A stretch of DNA of 64,000 nt, taken from the NCBI GenBank assembly GCA_934591845.1, contig CAKTPO010000001.1, positions 186,001 to 250,000 of the forward strand. The letters are read 5' to 3'. Source of the stretch: an uncultured Oscillospiraceae bacterium. Lineage in GTDB: Bacteria; Bacillota; Clostridia; Oscillospirales; Oscillospiraceae. The notes beneath the pieces were generated by a model. That model saw nothing but the letters and a program-made list of their open reading frames with translations. It did not search any database and was not told the origin of the DNA. The position numbers were made by a program, and so were the translations under genes. The first letter of the stretch is position 1. Every line of letters begins with the position of its first letter. Positions 43,290 through 51,688 of the stretch are shown here, piece after piece.

Positions 43290-45092
43290 TCAGGCCATCA
43301 GGCTTTCCATTTCGTCCAGAAGCTCCCCAAAGAGCTTCAGGGCATCGTTGACAGGCTCAGGGCTGGTCATATCCACTCCGGCACCTTTCAGAAGGTCAAT
43401 GGGGCTTCTGGAACAGCCGCCGGACAGGAAATGAAGGTAATCCTTCACGGCACTCTCCCCCTCCCGCAAAATCCGGCGGGACAGGGCAATGGCAGCAGAA
43501 TAGCCGGTGGCGTACTGGAAGACATAGTAATTGTAGTAGAAGTGGGGAATTCTGGCCCATTCCATGGCGATTTCCTCGTCCACCACCATATCCTCGCCGT
43601 AGTAGAGCTTGCAAAGTCTTGCGTACTCCGCGCAAAGCACATCGGCGGTCAGGGTCTGACCCTGGTCCACCAGCTTGCCCATAAAGAGCTCGAACTCGGC
43701 AAACATGGTCTGGCGGTAAATGGTACCCTTGAACTGGTCCAGGAAGTGGTTGATCAGGAAGGCCCGCTCTTTTTTATCCGTGGTGTTTTTCAAAAGGTAT
43801 TCCATCAGCAGGGCTTCGTTGCAGGTAGAGGCCACCTCCGCCACGAAAATCACATAATCCGAGTCAATGGGATTCTGGGTCCGGTTGGACAGATAAGAAT
43901 GGAGGGCGTGACCCATTTCGTGGGCCAGGGTAAACTGGCTGTCCAGAGAGCCGGAGTAATTCAGCAGCACAAAGGGGTGGACCTTGGTACCGGCGGAGTA
44001 AGCACCGCCCCGCTTGCCCTGGTTCTCATATACATCGATCCAGCGGCTCTCAAAGCCCTCTTTCAGAATCTTCCGGTAATCCTCTCCCAGAGGGTACAGG
44101 GCATCATACACCGTCTGCTTTGCCTGGGCAAAGGGGATTTTGGCGGGAACATCCTTCAGAAGCGGGGTGTACACATCGTAAAAATGCAGCTCATCCACGC
44201 CCAGCAGCTTTTTGCGAAGCCGCACATAGCGGTGCATCTTGTCCATGTTCTGGTGGACCGCCTCGATGAGATTGTCATAAACGGATTCCGGAACATTGGT
44301 ACCGTCCATGGCCGCCTCCCGGGCCGTATTGTACTTCCGGGCATTGGCAAAGAACTTCTGCTGCTTGTTCTGGGCATCCAACAGGCTGGCGGCTGTGTTG
44401 CGCATACCGCCCAGGGTATGATACATGTTTTCATAGGCACTCTTCCGCAGCACCCGGTCTCCGCTTTCTTCCAGAGGAACAAAGGTGCTTTGGCTCAGGG
44501 CATGGGGCTTTCCTTCCGCATCCAGGGCATTGGGGAACTGCATATCCGCATCGGTCAAGGCACCGTAAATGCTATCCGGGGCGTTGGCCATTTCCCCGGC
44601 GGCAGCCAGCAGCCGCTCCTCCTGGGCAGAGAGGGTGTGGGCCTTTCTGCGGCGCAGGTCGGTCAGATGCCGGCGGTAGCGTTCCAACTGGGGGCAGGCG
44701 GCAAAAAAGCCTTCCAGTGTCTCCTCCTGGATGTCCATGATTTCCGGAGTGGAAAAGCTGAACGCGGCACTCACATTGGTGGCCACGCCGATGAACTTGC
44801 CGCTCATGGCCTGATAGGTGGCGTTGCGGGTGTCTTCATCGGCCTTGCGCATGGCGTAGTTGCCCAGCAGTTCCAGCTGGCCGTCCAGTTCCTCCAAAAG
44901 GGAGAGGAAATCAAACAAAGTCTTTCCGCTTTCAGAGAGTTTTCCTGTAAAAGCGGAGACTTCCGGCAGTCTGGACAGGACGGCAGCCAGGTCTGCTTCC
45001 CAGGCCTCGTCAGAGACATACAGGTCCTCCAAGGCCCACTTGTCCTCCTGGGGGATCTCCTCACGGACACGAATGGTTTCAGAATTCGGCAT
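43290..45092 (-). CDS. pepF: Oligoendopeptidase F
   Basis: A 600-residue M3B zinc metallopeptidase that degrades 7-17 residue peptides in the cytoplasm. The zinc motif is FTLAHEMGHALHSYL with the downstream EVASTCNEALL glutamate ligand; PFVLLNYSGS and the C-terminal FLSGGCSRSPIDLLKGAGVDM are family landmarks. The ATG at 45092 is preceded by GGAGG at eight bases. A TATAAT-like element at 45121-45126 (minus) may be its -10, but the -35 is unclear. Confidence 0.96.
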   Translation of the reverse strand: MPNSETIRVREEIPQEDKWALEDLYVSDEAWEADLAAVLSRLPEVSAFTGKLSESGKTLFDFLSLLEELDGQLELLGNYAMRKADEDTRNATYQAMSGKFIGVATNVSAAFSFSTPEIMDIQEETLEGFFAACPQLERYRRHLTDLRRRKAHTLSAQEERLLAAAGEMANAPDSIYGALTDADMQFPNALDAEGKPHALSQSTFVPLEESGDRVLRKSAYENMYHTLGGMRNTAASLLDAQNKQQKFFANARKYNTAREAAMDGTNVPESVYDNLIEAVHQNMDKMHRYVRLRKKLLGVDELHFYDVYTPLLKDVPAKIPFAQAKQTVYDALYPLGEDYRKILKEGFESRWIDVYENQGKRGGAYSAGTKVHPFVLLNYSGSLDSQFTLAHEMGHALHSYLSNRTQNPIDSDYVIFVAEVASTCNEALLMEYLLKNTTDKKERAFLINHFLDQFKGTIYRQTMFAEFELFMGKLVDQGQTLTADVLCAEYARLCKLYYGEDMVVDEEIAMEWARIPHFYYNYYVFQYATGYSAAIALSRRILREGESAVKDYLHFLSGGCSRSPIDLLKGAGVDMTSPEPVNDALKLFGELLDEMESLMA

Positions 45093-45172
45093 AGAATGAA
45101 CCTCCAAACATTTTTTCTTTATTATAGCACAGATTGCACAAATTTCCAGAGTCTTTCCGGATTATTCTCTAT

Positions 45173-45202
45173 GTTGTATTTTTATACAACTTATGCTATA
45201 TT
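45173..45202 (+). promoter_or_regulatory. Promoter of the EamA gene overlapped by a palindrome
   Basis: -35 TTGTAT (45174-45179), 17-base spacer, -10 TATATT (45197-45202). The -35 lies within the perfect palindrome GTTGTAT-TTTT-ATACAAC (45173-45190), a likely repressor site. Confidence 0.6.
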
Positions 45203-45219
45203 ATCCCAGGGTGAATAGG

Positions 45220-46128
45220 ATGAAAAAACAACTTTCGGGCATTTTTGCCCTTTTGGGAGCCACCGTGATCTGGGGCTCCGCCTTTATTGCCCAGAGTGTG
45301 GGCATGGACAAGCTGGGTCCCTTTACCTTTCAGGCCATCCGCTGCGCCTTGGCGGTGCTGTTTCTGTTTTTGATATCCGCATTGGGTCCGGGAAAAGAGG
45401 GCTTCTGGCGCAGCTGGATAAATCCGCCCCTGTGGAAATCCGGCATCATCTGCGGAACGGCTCTTTTTGTGGCCAGCAGCTTGCAGCAAATTGGCCTCAT
45501 GTATACCGATGCGGGGAAGGCCGGTTTTCTCACCGCCATGTATATTGTCTTCGTCCCTTTCTTAGGGCTGGTCATTGGCCACAAGCCGGGAAGAAACGCC
45601 GTTCTCAGCCTGATCCCCGCCGTTATTGGCCTGTATCTGCTCAGCTGCACCGGTCTTGATGGCATTAACAAAGGGGATGTGCTGCTTTTGGCGGGAGCCG
45701 CCGGATTCTCTGTCCAAATCCTGCTGATTGACCGGCACTGCGGCGACCTGGATGTTCTAAAGCTCAACTGTATTCAGTCCCTGATGGTGGTACTCCTCTC
45801 CATTCCCTGCGCACTTTTGACGGAGACCATCGAGCTGAATCTCATTCTCTCCTGCTGGCTGCCTTTGGGATACGCCGGTATCCTTTCCATGGGCGTTGCC
45901 TATACCCTGCAAATCGTTGGACAGCAGCGGGTAGCCCCCACCGCTGCCGCACTGCTCATGAGCCTGGAATCGGTTTTTGCCGCCCTGTTTGGCTGGCTGC
46001 TGCTCCACGAAACCATGACCGGCACGGAACTTGTAGGCTGCGGACTGATGTTTTCCGCAGTGATTCTCTCCCAGATGCCGGAACGAAAGCATCAAACCGC
46101 CGCCCTGCCTTTGGAACAGGAGTGCTGA
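45220..46128 (+). CDS. EamA-family (drug/metabolite) transporter
   Basis: A 302-residue protein with about ten transmembrane helices in two EamA repeats. The first opens with LLGATVIWGSAFIAQSVGMDKLGPFTFQAIR; the second ends with ERVAPT-like QRVAPTAAALLMSLESVFAALFGWLLLHE. Such proteins export amino acids, nucleotides or other metabolites; the substrate is unknown. AGGGTGA precedes the ATG at 45220. It is a single gene with a promoter overlapping a palindrome, hinting at a specific repressor encoded elsewhere. Confidence 0.9.
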   Translation: MKKQLSGIFALLGATVIWGSAFIAQSVGMDKLGPFTFQAIRCALAVLFLFLISALGPGKEGFWRSWINPPLWKSGIICGTALFVASSLQQIGLMYTDAGKAGFLTAMYIVFVPFLGLVIGHKPGRNAVLSLIPAVIGLYLLSCTGLDGINKGDVLLLAGAAGFSVQILLIDRHCGDLDVLKLNCIQSLMVVLLSIPCALLTETIELNLILSCWLPLGYAGILSMGVAYTLQIVGQQRVAPTAAALLMSLESVFAALFGWLLLHETMTGTELVGCGLMFSAVILSQMPERKHQTAALPLEQEC

Positions 46129-46157
46129 CCTTTCATCAAATCCTCAGAATGCACGAA

Positions 46158-46191
46158 CCCCCGCTGCCGTTTTGAATGACGGCAGCGGGGG
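46158..46191. terminator. Bidirectional terminator between EamA gene and recR
   Basis: Perfect 13-bp GC-rich stem (46158-46170 with 46179-46191), eight-base loop, between convergent genes. Confidence 0.85.
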
Positions 46192-46213
46192 CAAATTTGT
46201 TTTCTTGAATGGG

Positions 46214-46813
46214 TCACATCTCCTGACGGCCCTCCAAGGCACGGGACAGGGTGACTTCATCGGCATATTCCAGCTGACTGCCCACGGGAACACCATAGGC
46301 AAGCCTGGTGACCCGGACACCCATGGGCCGGAGCAGACGGGAAATGTACATGGCTGTGGCCTCTCCCTCCGTATCGGGGTTGGTGGCCATAATGACCTCT
46401 TTTACATCGCCCTCACCGATGCGCAGCATCAGCTCCCGGATTTTAATATCATCCTGGGTCACCCGGTTCAGAGGGGAAATCACGCCATGGAGCACATGGT
46501 ATACCCCCCGGTACTCCCGGGAACGTTCCAGGGCGATCACATCTTTGGGCTCTGCCACCACACAAATGGTGCTTTTATCCCGGGTATCATCGGCACAGAT
46601 GGGGCAAAGGGGCTGGTCGGTGAGATTCTGGCAGCAAGGGCAGGTATGCACCGTCCGCTTTGCCTCCAAAATGGCATCCGCAAAGGCCTGGGCATCCTCC
46701 AAGGGCATTTCCAGCACATGAAAGGCCAGGCGCTGGGCGGTTTTTCCGCCGATTCCAGGCAGACGGGCAAACTGGTCTGCCAGATTTTGCAGCGATGCGG
46801 GGAAGAACTGCAT
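46214..46813 (-). CDS. recR: Recombination protein RecR
   Basis: A 199-residue protein that, with RecO, loads RecA at gaps. It shows the helix-hairpin-helix (LADQFARLPGIGGKTAQRLAFH), a four-cysteine zinc finger (CPCC...CPIC), the Toprim domain (ICVVAEPKDVIALE, MATNPDTEGEATA) and the C-terminal RLAYGVPVGSQLEYAD. AGGAGG precedes the ATG. It follows ybaB by nine bases in the SRP RNA-dnaX-ybaB-recR cluster. Confidence 0.97.
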   Translation of the reverse strand: MQFFPASLQNLADQFARLPGIGGKTAQRLAFHVLEMPLEDAQAFADAILEAKRTVHTCPCCQNLTDQPLCPICADDTRDKSTICVVAEPKDVIALERSREYRGVYHVLHGVISPLNRVTQDDIKIRELMLRIGEGDVKEVIMATNPDTEGEATAMYISRLLRPMGVRVTRLAYGVPVGSQLEYADEVTLSRALEGRQEM

Positions 46814-46822
46814 GGCTCCTCC

Positions 46823-47176
46823 TTAGAACAGGCCGCCCAGGTTCAGGCCGCCGGTGAGCTTGGACATATTGTTGGCTGCCTCGCTGTCCGCAGTCCGCAT
46901 GGCCTGGTTGACGGCGGCAATGATCATATCCTGCAGCATTTCCACATCATCGGGATCTACCGCCTCAGGGTTGACTTTCAGTTCCAGAACCTCATGCTTG
47001 CCGTTGACCGTGGCGGAAACCATACCGCCGCCGGACTGGGCGGAGAAGGTCTTATTCTCCTGCTCCTCCTGCATCCGCAGCATTTCCTGCTGCATCTTCT
47101 GGGCCTGTCTGAGCATGGCGGACTGATTCATGCCGCCCATTCCACCGGGCATTCCCCGGAAACCACCTTTTGCCAT
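46823..47176 (-). CDS. ybaB: YbaB/EbfC nucleoid-associated protein
   Basis: A 117-residue small DNA-binding dimer. The N-terminus is rich in Gly and Met; the coiled-coil region MLRQAQKMQQEMLRMQEE and the VSATVNGKHEVLELKVNPEAV sheet are diagnostic. It sits between dnaX and recR as in most bacteria. Confidence 0.95.
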   Translation of the reverse strand: MAKGGFRGMPGGMGGMNQSAMLRQAQKMQQEMLRMQEEQENKTFSAQSGGGMVSATVNGKHEVLELKVNPEAVDPDDVEMLQDMIIAAVNQAMRTADSEAANNMSKLTGGLNLGGLF

Positions 47177-47200
47177 AACAAAAATCTCCTTATCAATTGA

Positions 47201-48805
47201 TTATTCTCGGATTTTCACAATATCCTGATGGGCACGGCCAAAATTCATCAGCTGTTCCATTTTTCCTGTTTTTCCGGAGGTGGACTGATCTACCACCGTC
47301 ACTTTAATAGGCCTTCCCAATTTGGCGGAGGCCTTTCGGGTAACGGTTGCCAGAATGTCCTCCCGGCTCACAGTCTCTGCTGCAAAGCGGCTGCCGCAGC
47401 GCAGTTCCAGCACATTTCCCACAAGGTTTCCCCGCAGGGGAGATGCGGGATTTGTCACAAAGAAACCGGAAGCGGATCGGGGAAGCTCCGGCCGAATGTC
47501 CTCCATCAGTTCCAGCCAGAATTGGTCGTTCTGGGGCATGGGAGGCGGTGCTTCCTCCTCCGGTGGGGCATCCCCATCGTCAGGAGGCGGCGGGGCCTCC
47601 TCCTGTCCTTCCGCAGCAGAAATTTCCTTGGTCTGCTTTACGACAAACTGACCGCTTTTCAGCTGGTCTTCCAATCGGGTGAGCCTTGCGTTCAAGGCCC
47701 CTGCATCCAGGCTCAATTCCGGGCGGCACAGGGAGACGATGCAAAGCTCCGCATCCATTCGCCGGCCCGCACTTCGGTTAAAGCCCGCCGCCGTGGACTG
47801 TACCAGCTCCATCATACGGACAATTTCTCCGGTGGAAAGCCGTTTCGTAAGCTCCACCACCTGGGAATCCGGGGCTACCCCGGAGAGCATGGCAATGCCG
47901 GAACCAGGGGCGGTTTTCATCACCAAGAGGTCTCGCAGCAGACTCTCCAATTCATCAAGCAGGGCTCCAATGTCCTTGCCCTGGCTGTAAAGCTGATTAA
48001 AGAGTGTCAGGGCCTTGGGGGTATCGTGGGCAGCACAGTAGGATAGCAGGGTGCCGCACTTCTGCTCCCCCGCAATACCCAGGCACTCATAGACCTTTTC
48101 CGCAGTGACCTCCCCGATGGTGGCACTGGCGCACTGGTCCAGCAGACTCAGGCCGTCACGCATGGCCCCGTCTGCCAGTCTCGCCAGCACCCGGGCGGCA
48201 CCGTCGTCTAAATCAATGCTCTCCTGATAGGCAACATATTGCAGTCTCGCCGCAATGTCCTCCTGGCTGATGCGCCGGAAAGAAAACCGCTGGCACCGGG
48301 ACAAAATGGTAGCCGGAACTTTGTGCAGCTCCGTGGTGGCCAGAATAAACAGCAAATGCTCCGGGGGCTCCTCAATGATTTTCAGCAGGGCATTAAAGGC
48401 GGAGAGGGACAGCATGTGTACCTCGTCCACGATATACACCCGCTTGCGAACCTGGGCCGGAGAATACACCGCATCATCCCGCAGGTCCCGCACATTGTCT
48501 ACGCCGTTGTTGGAAGCGGCATCGATTTCCAGCACGTCCATACAGGTTCCGGCATCAATGGCCCGACAGGCGGAACACACATTGCAGGGGTTCCCGTTAT
48601 CCGGGTTCAGGCAGTTGACGGCCTTGGCCAGGATTTTGGCGCAGCTGGTCTTACCGGTACCCCGGGAACCGGTAAAGAGGTAGGCATGGCTCAGCTTCCC
48701 GGTGACGATTTGGGTTTTCAGCGTTTGGGTCACCGCCAGCTGACCGGACACATCGTCAAAGGTCTGGGGGCGATATTTACGATAAAGGGCCTGATAAGCA
48801 GACAT
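47201..48805 (-). CDS. dnaX: DNA polymerase III subunits gamma/tau
   Basis: A 534-residue clamp-loader ATPase. The AAA+ domain carries Walker A TGSRGTGKTSCAKI, a four-cysteine zinc module (CLNPDNGNPCNVCSAC), Walker B VYIVDEVHML, and sensor 1 FILATTELHKVPATILSRCQ. The Pro/Glu-rich tau linker (EEAPPPPDDGDAPPEEEAPP, about residues 410-435) and a C-terminal polymerase-binding region follow. I see no obvious slippery A-run for frameshifting to gamma. It is downstream of the SRP RNA gene, the classic Firmicute order. Confidence 0.97.
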   Translation of the reverse strand: MSAYQALYRKYRPQTFDDVSGQLAVTQTLKTQIVTGKLSHAYLFTGSRGTGKTSCAKILAKAVNCLNPDNGNPCNVCSACRAIDAGTCMDVLEIDAASNNGVDNVRDLRDDAVYSPAQVRKRVYIVDEVHMLSLSAFNALLKIIEEPPEHLLFILATTELHKVPATILSRCQRFSFRRISQEDIAARLQYVAYQESIDLDDGAARVLARLADGAMRDGLSLLDQCASATIGEVTAEKVYECLGIAGEQKCGTLLSYCAAHDTPKALTLFNQLYSQGKDIGALLDELESLLRDLLVMKTAPGSGIAMLSGVAPDSQVVELTKRLSTGEIVRMMELVQSTAAGFNRSAGRRMDAELCIVSLCRPELSLDAGALNARLTRLEDQLKSGQFVVKQTKEISAAEGQEEAPPPPDDGDAPPEEEAPPPMPQNDQFWLELMEDIRPELPRSASGFFVTNPASPLRGNLVGNVLELRCGSRFAAETVSREDILATVTRKASAKLGRPIKVTVVDQSTSGKTGKMEQLMNFGRAHQDIVKIRE

Positions 48806-48857
48806 TGCGGCAACCTCCTCCCCGCTTTTTTGTGATAAGAACGGTTTTTCTCAAAAA

Positions 48858-49160
48858 GAATCGGCCTATAACAAGATCGCACACCTATATTTGAATGAAT
48901 AGACACTCCTTGAGACCGTGCAGCCAGCTCAAAAACGGCAACCTCGCGGCACACGAGACATTCCGCTTAATGCTGCTTGGTTCCCCACCTGACATGGTTC
49001 ACGGGGTCTCGTTGCGCAAGACCGCTCTCTCAACACTGCAGTAACGGTCCAAGAGAAAATCTATTCACCCGGGTATAGGCATTCATCCCTGCTGTAGCGG
49101 ATTGCAGGTACAGGGCACCGCTAACTCCCCGACTAGTGCGACCTTGTTATAAGCCGATTC
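48858..49160 (-). ncRNA. ffs: Signal recognition particle RNA, large Bacillus type
   Basis: The minus strand carries the Alu-domain start GGGGAGTTAGCGGTGCCC and the domain IV core GTCAGGTGGGGAACCAAG with its GGAA loop, then CAGCATTAAG. The 5' and 3' ends (49136-49160 and 48858-48882) form a 25-base near-perfect terminal helix, and the 3' end runs directly into a TTTTT tract, so the RNA also ends in its own terminator. It lies between acpP and dnaX and fills that ~380-base gap. Confidence 0.93.
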
Positions 49161-49183
49161 AGCTTTAACAAAGTGAAATGTAT

Positions 49184-49405
49184 TCAGTTCAGCTTGGATT
49201 CGATGAAGTCGGCCAGCTCTTTGAACGTGGTGATCTTCTGATCTTCCATATCCAGCTCCACACCCAGCTCGCTTTCCAGATCCATGATCATCTCTACAAT
49301 GTCCAGAGAATCAATACCCAGGCTCTCAAAGGTGGAGTCGGGCTTGATCTCGGAAGCATCCAGCTCCAGCTGCTTGGCAGCATAGTTTACAAGCTTCTCG
49401 TACAT
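49184..49405 (-). CDS. acpP: Acyl carrier protein
   Basis: A 73-residue acidic four-helix protein. The phosphopantetheine serine is S33 in GIDSLDIVEMIMDLE. It carries acyl chains for fatty-acid synthesis, although other fab genes are absent from the window, so an alternative or additional acyl-carrier role cannot be excluded. GGGAG precedes the ATG. It has its own promoter and stands upstream of the SRP RNA gene. Confidence 0.93.
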   Translation of the reverse strand: MYEKLVNYAAKQLELDASEIKPDSTFESLGIDSLDIVEMIMDLESELGVELDMEDQKITTFKELADFIESKLN

Positions 49406-49452
49406 GAAAATACTCCCTTCGTCAAATAGTCTCTATCAAAGGTTTCCACGCT

Positions 49453-49481
49453 ATTCTATTACAAAGGTTTGGATTTGTCAA
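49453..49481 (-). promoter_or_regulatory. Promoter for acpP
   Basis: Minus-strand perfect -35 TTGACA (49476-49481), 17-base spacer, -10 TAGAAT (49453-49458). It overlaps the last codons of the flavoprotein gene. Confidence 0.8.
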
Positions 49482-50709
49482 TGGCCAATTCAGCCTTAAC
49501 GCCCAAAGCCGCCGCATAGGCCGTGGCCCAGGCGATTTGCAGGTTGAATCCGCCGGTATATGCATCACAATCCAGGATTTCTCCCGCAAAATACAGTCCC
49601 CCGATTTTCTTGGAGGCCATGGTTTTGGGGTCTACCTCCCCGGTTTTGATGCCGCCGGAGGTAATGATGGCCTCTGCCACAGGGCGTTTGCCTTGGATCT
49701 CCACTGGAAAGGCTTTTAAGAGCATCACCAGAGCATGACGGGACTGCCGGGTCAGGCTGTTGGCCTGAAGGTCCCGGGGAATTTGCAGCTTGTCCAGCAC
49801 CACCGGGATCATGGAACGGGGCAACAAATCGGTCAAAGCGTTTTCCATGGTACGGTTCTGGTACATATCCAGGTCCCGCAACAGCCGTGCATCCAGCTTG
49901 CTTTCTTCCAGAGCGGGCTTTAAATCGATCAAAAGACGGCAACCCTCCCCTTTTAAATGGCAGCTGGCACTGAGCACCGTAGGGCCGGAAACGCCAAAAT
50001 GGGTAAAGAGCAGCTCCCCAAAGTCTTTATACAGCACCTTGCCCTTGGCGTTCACCAACCTGACCCCCACATTTCGCAGGGAAAGGCCCTGCATTTTGGA
50101 ACAGTCCTCTCCGGCCTCCTCCAAGGGTACCAGGCTTCCCTGGGGGGCCACCACCGCATGGCCCAATTCTTTTGCCATCCGGTATCCGTCACCGGTGGAG
50201 CCGGTGGCGGGATAGGATAGGCCGCCTGTTGCCAGAATAATGGTTTTTGCTTTCAGTGCTTCCGTTTCCGTCCGCACCCCCGTTACGTGGCCCTCCTGGG
50301 TGGTGATTTCCAGCACACGGCCGGTCTTTACGGTGACACCGGACTCCCGCATTTTCCGTTTCAGGCAGTCCAGAATGGACGCGGCACTGTCAGACTGGGG
50401 AAACACCCGATTTCCCCGCTCGGTTTTCAGATGGCAGCCTGCCTGCTCAAAGAATGCCATGGTTTTTTCCGGGGGAAACGCCGTCATGGCACTGTAAAGA
50501 AAGCGTCCGTTCCGGGGGGTATTTTGCAGGACTTCTTCGGCGGAACAGTTGTTTGTCACATTGCAGCGACCCTTTCCGGTGATCAAAAGTTTTTTGCCCA
50601 ACCGGTCATTCCGCTCCAAAAGGGTCACATCGCAGCCCTGCTCTGCGGCGGTAATGGCCGCGAACATCCCAGCTGGGCCACCGCCAATCACCAGAACATC
50701 ACACGCCAT
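49459..50709 (-). CDS. HI0933-family FAD-dependent oxidoreductase
   Basis: A 416-residue flavoprotein of the BaiN/YhiN-like family. The dinucleotide fold opens DVLVIGGGPAGMFAAITAAE; KKLLITGKGRCNVTN, ATGGLSYPATGSTGDGY, and the closing GGLYFAGEILDCDAYTGGFNLQIAWATAYAAA are strongly conserved family blocks. The physiological substrate is unsettled: one homologue was linked to bile-acid intermediates, another to RNA modification, and I cannot choose. The start at 50709 overlaps rpiR by 11 bases, implying co-expression. Confidence 0.9.
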   Translation of the reverse strand: MACDVLVIGGGPAGMFAAITAAEQGCDVTLLERNDRLGKKLLITGKGRCNVTNNCSAEEVLQNTPRNGRFLYSAMTAFPPEKTMAFFEQAGCHLKTERGNRVFPQSDSAASILDCLKRKMRESGVTVKTGRVLEITTQEGHVTGVRTETEALKAKTIILATGGLSYPATGSTGDGYRMAKELGHAVVAPQGSLVPLEEAGEDCSKMQGLSLRNVGVRLVNAKGKVLYKDFGELLFTHFGVSGPTVLSASCHLKGEGCRLLIDLKPALEESKLDARLLRDLDMYQNRTMENALTDLLPRSMIPVVLDKLQIPRDLQANSLTRQSRHALVMLLKAFPVEIQGKRPVAEAIITSGGIKTGEVDPKTMASKKIGGLYFAGEILDCDAYTGGFNLQIAWATAYAAALGVKAELAIDKSKPL

Positions 50710-51574
50710 GGTCAACCGCCTGTTTCTCGTATACGTCATATTCGTCCCAGATCCGCTCCAGGGTCTCGAAAGTACGGGCGATCTCCCGTTCCTTTTTGGC
50801 CGCAATGGCAACGATCAGGGCGTTGATCATGCTCAAAGGGGCCACCAGGCTGTCTACCAAAGAAACCATATCGCTCTTGGCCACCAGCACATGGTCACAG
50901 CACTGACCAAGAGGAGAAAGCTTGCTGTCGGTAATGCCGATGACCGTTGCCCCGGCAGAACAGCAATACCGGGCACCCTTGGTGGTGGAAGCGGAATACC
51001 GGGGGAAGCTGAATGCGATCACCACATCCTCCGGCCCCACGCTGACCATTTTTTCAAACATTTCACCTTGGCTGACACCGGTGATCACATGGACATTGTT
51101 GAACATATAGTTGAGGTAATACCCCAGGAACTCTGCCAGTGGCGCAACGGAACGAACACCCAGAATAAACACCCGTTTGGCTTTCAAAATGGCATTGACG
51201 GCGTTCTGGAACTCCTCCCGGCTGACGTTTTCCTCGGTCTGGCGCAGCTTTTCAATATCGGCATGGATGACCGTGGAAATCACATCCTGATCCTTCATCC
51301 GGTCATTGGCCACCTCGATGCGCTGCACGGAGGTCAGGCGGTTCAGCACCATTTCCTGCATGGCTTTCTGCATACTGGGATAGCCGTCAAAGCCTAAATC
51401 CACCGCAAACCGAACCACCGTGGACTCGGAAACACCCACGTTCTGGGCAAGTTTGTTGGCGGTCATAAAGGCCGCTTTATCATAGGATTCCAGGATATAT
51501 TGGGCAATTCGCTTCTGCCCCTTGGAGAATCCTGGCATGTCTTGTTTCAAATTGGAAAGAATATCACTGCTCAC
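50699..51574 (-). CDS. RpiR-family transcriptional regulator
   Basis: A 291-residue regulator. Residues 1-77 form the HTH_6 domain (GFSKGQKRIAQYILESYDKAAFMTANKLAQ, with VGVSESTVVRFAVDLGFDGY as recognition helix region). The rest is a SIS sugar-phosphate isomerase domain (RVFILGVRSVAPLAEFLGYYLN, DVVIAFSFPRYSASTTKGA). I take the GTG at 51574 as start because AGAGGGG precedes it by seven bases. The effector sugar is unknown; no sugar transport genes are adjacent, only the coupled flavoprotein. Confidence 0.9.
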   Translation of the reverse strand: MSSDILSNLKQDMPGFSKGQKRIAQYILESYDKAAFMTANKLAQNVGVSESTVVRFAVDLGFDGYPSMQKAMQEMVLNRLTSVQRIEVANDRMKDQDVISTVIHADIEKLRQTEENVSREEFQNAVNAILKAKRVFILGVRSVAPLAEFLGYYLNYMFNNVHVITGVSQGEMFEKMVSVGPEDVVIAFSFPRYSASTTKGARYCCSAGATVIGITDSKLSPLGQCCDHVLVAKSDMVSLVDSLVAPLSMINALIVAIAAKKEREIARTFETLERIWDEYDVYEKQAVDHGV

Positions 51575-51634
51575 GTGATAGCCCCTCTTTCTATGTACAT
51601 TGTTCTGCCGGTGGTAAAACCGCATTCTTTTGTC

Positions 51635-51663
51635 ATTTTAACAAATCCCGCAGTATTTTGCAA
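51635..51663 (-). promoter_or_regulatory. Promoter for rpiR-flavoprotein
   Basis: Minus-strand -35 TTGCAA (51658-51663), 17-base spacer, -10 TAAAAT (51635-51640), between rluB and the regulator. Confidence 0.7.
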
Positions 51664-51688
51664 GCGGTTCCCGGATAACAATTTCGAA

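Noticed and set aside
40390..45218. Very long plus-strand open frames opposite alaS (741 residues) and pepF (683 residues)
   Set aside because: Both mirror strongly conserved genes on the minus strand and show no family features or start signals.
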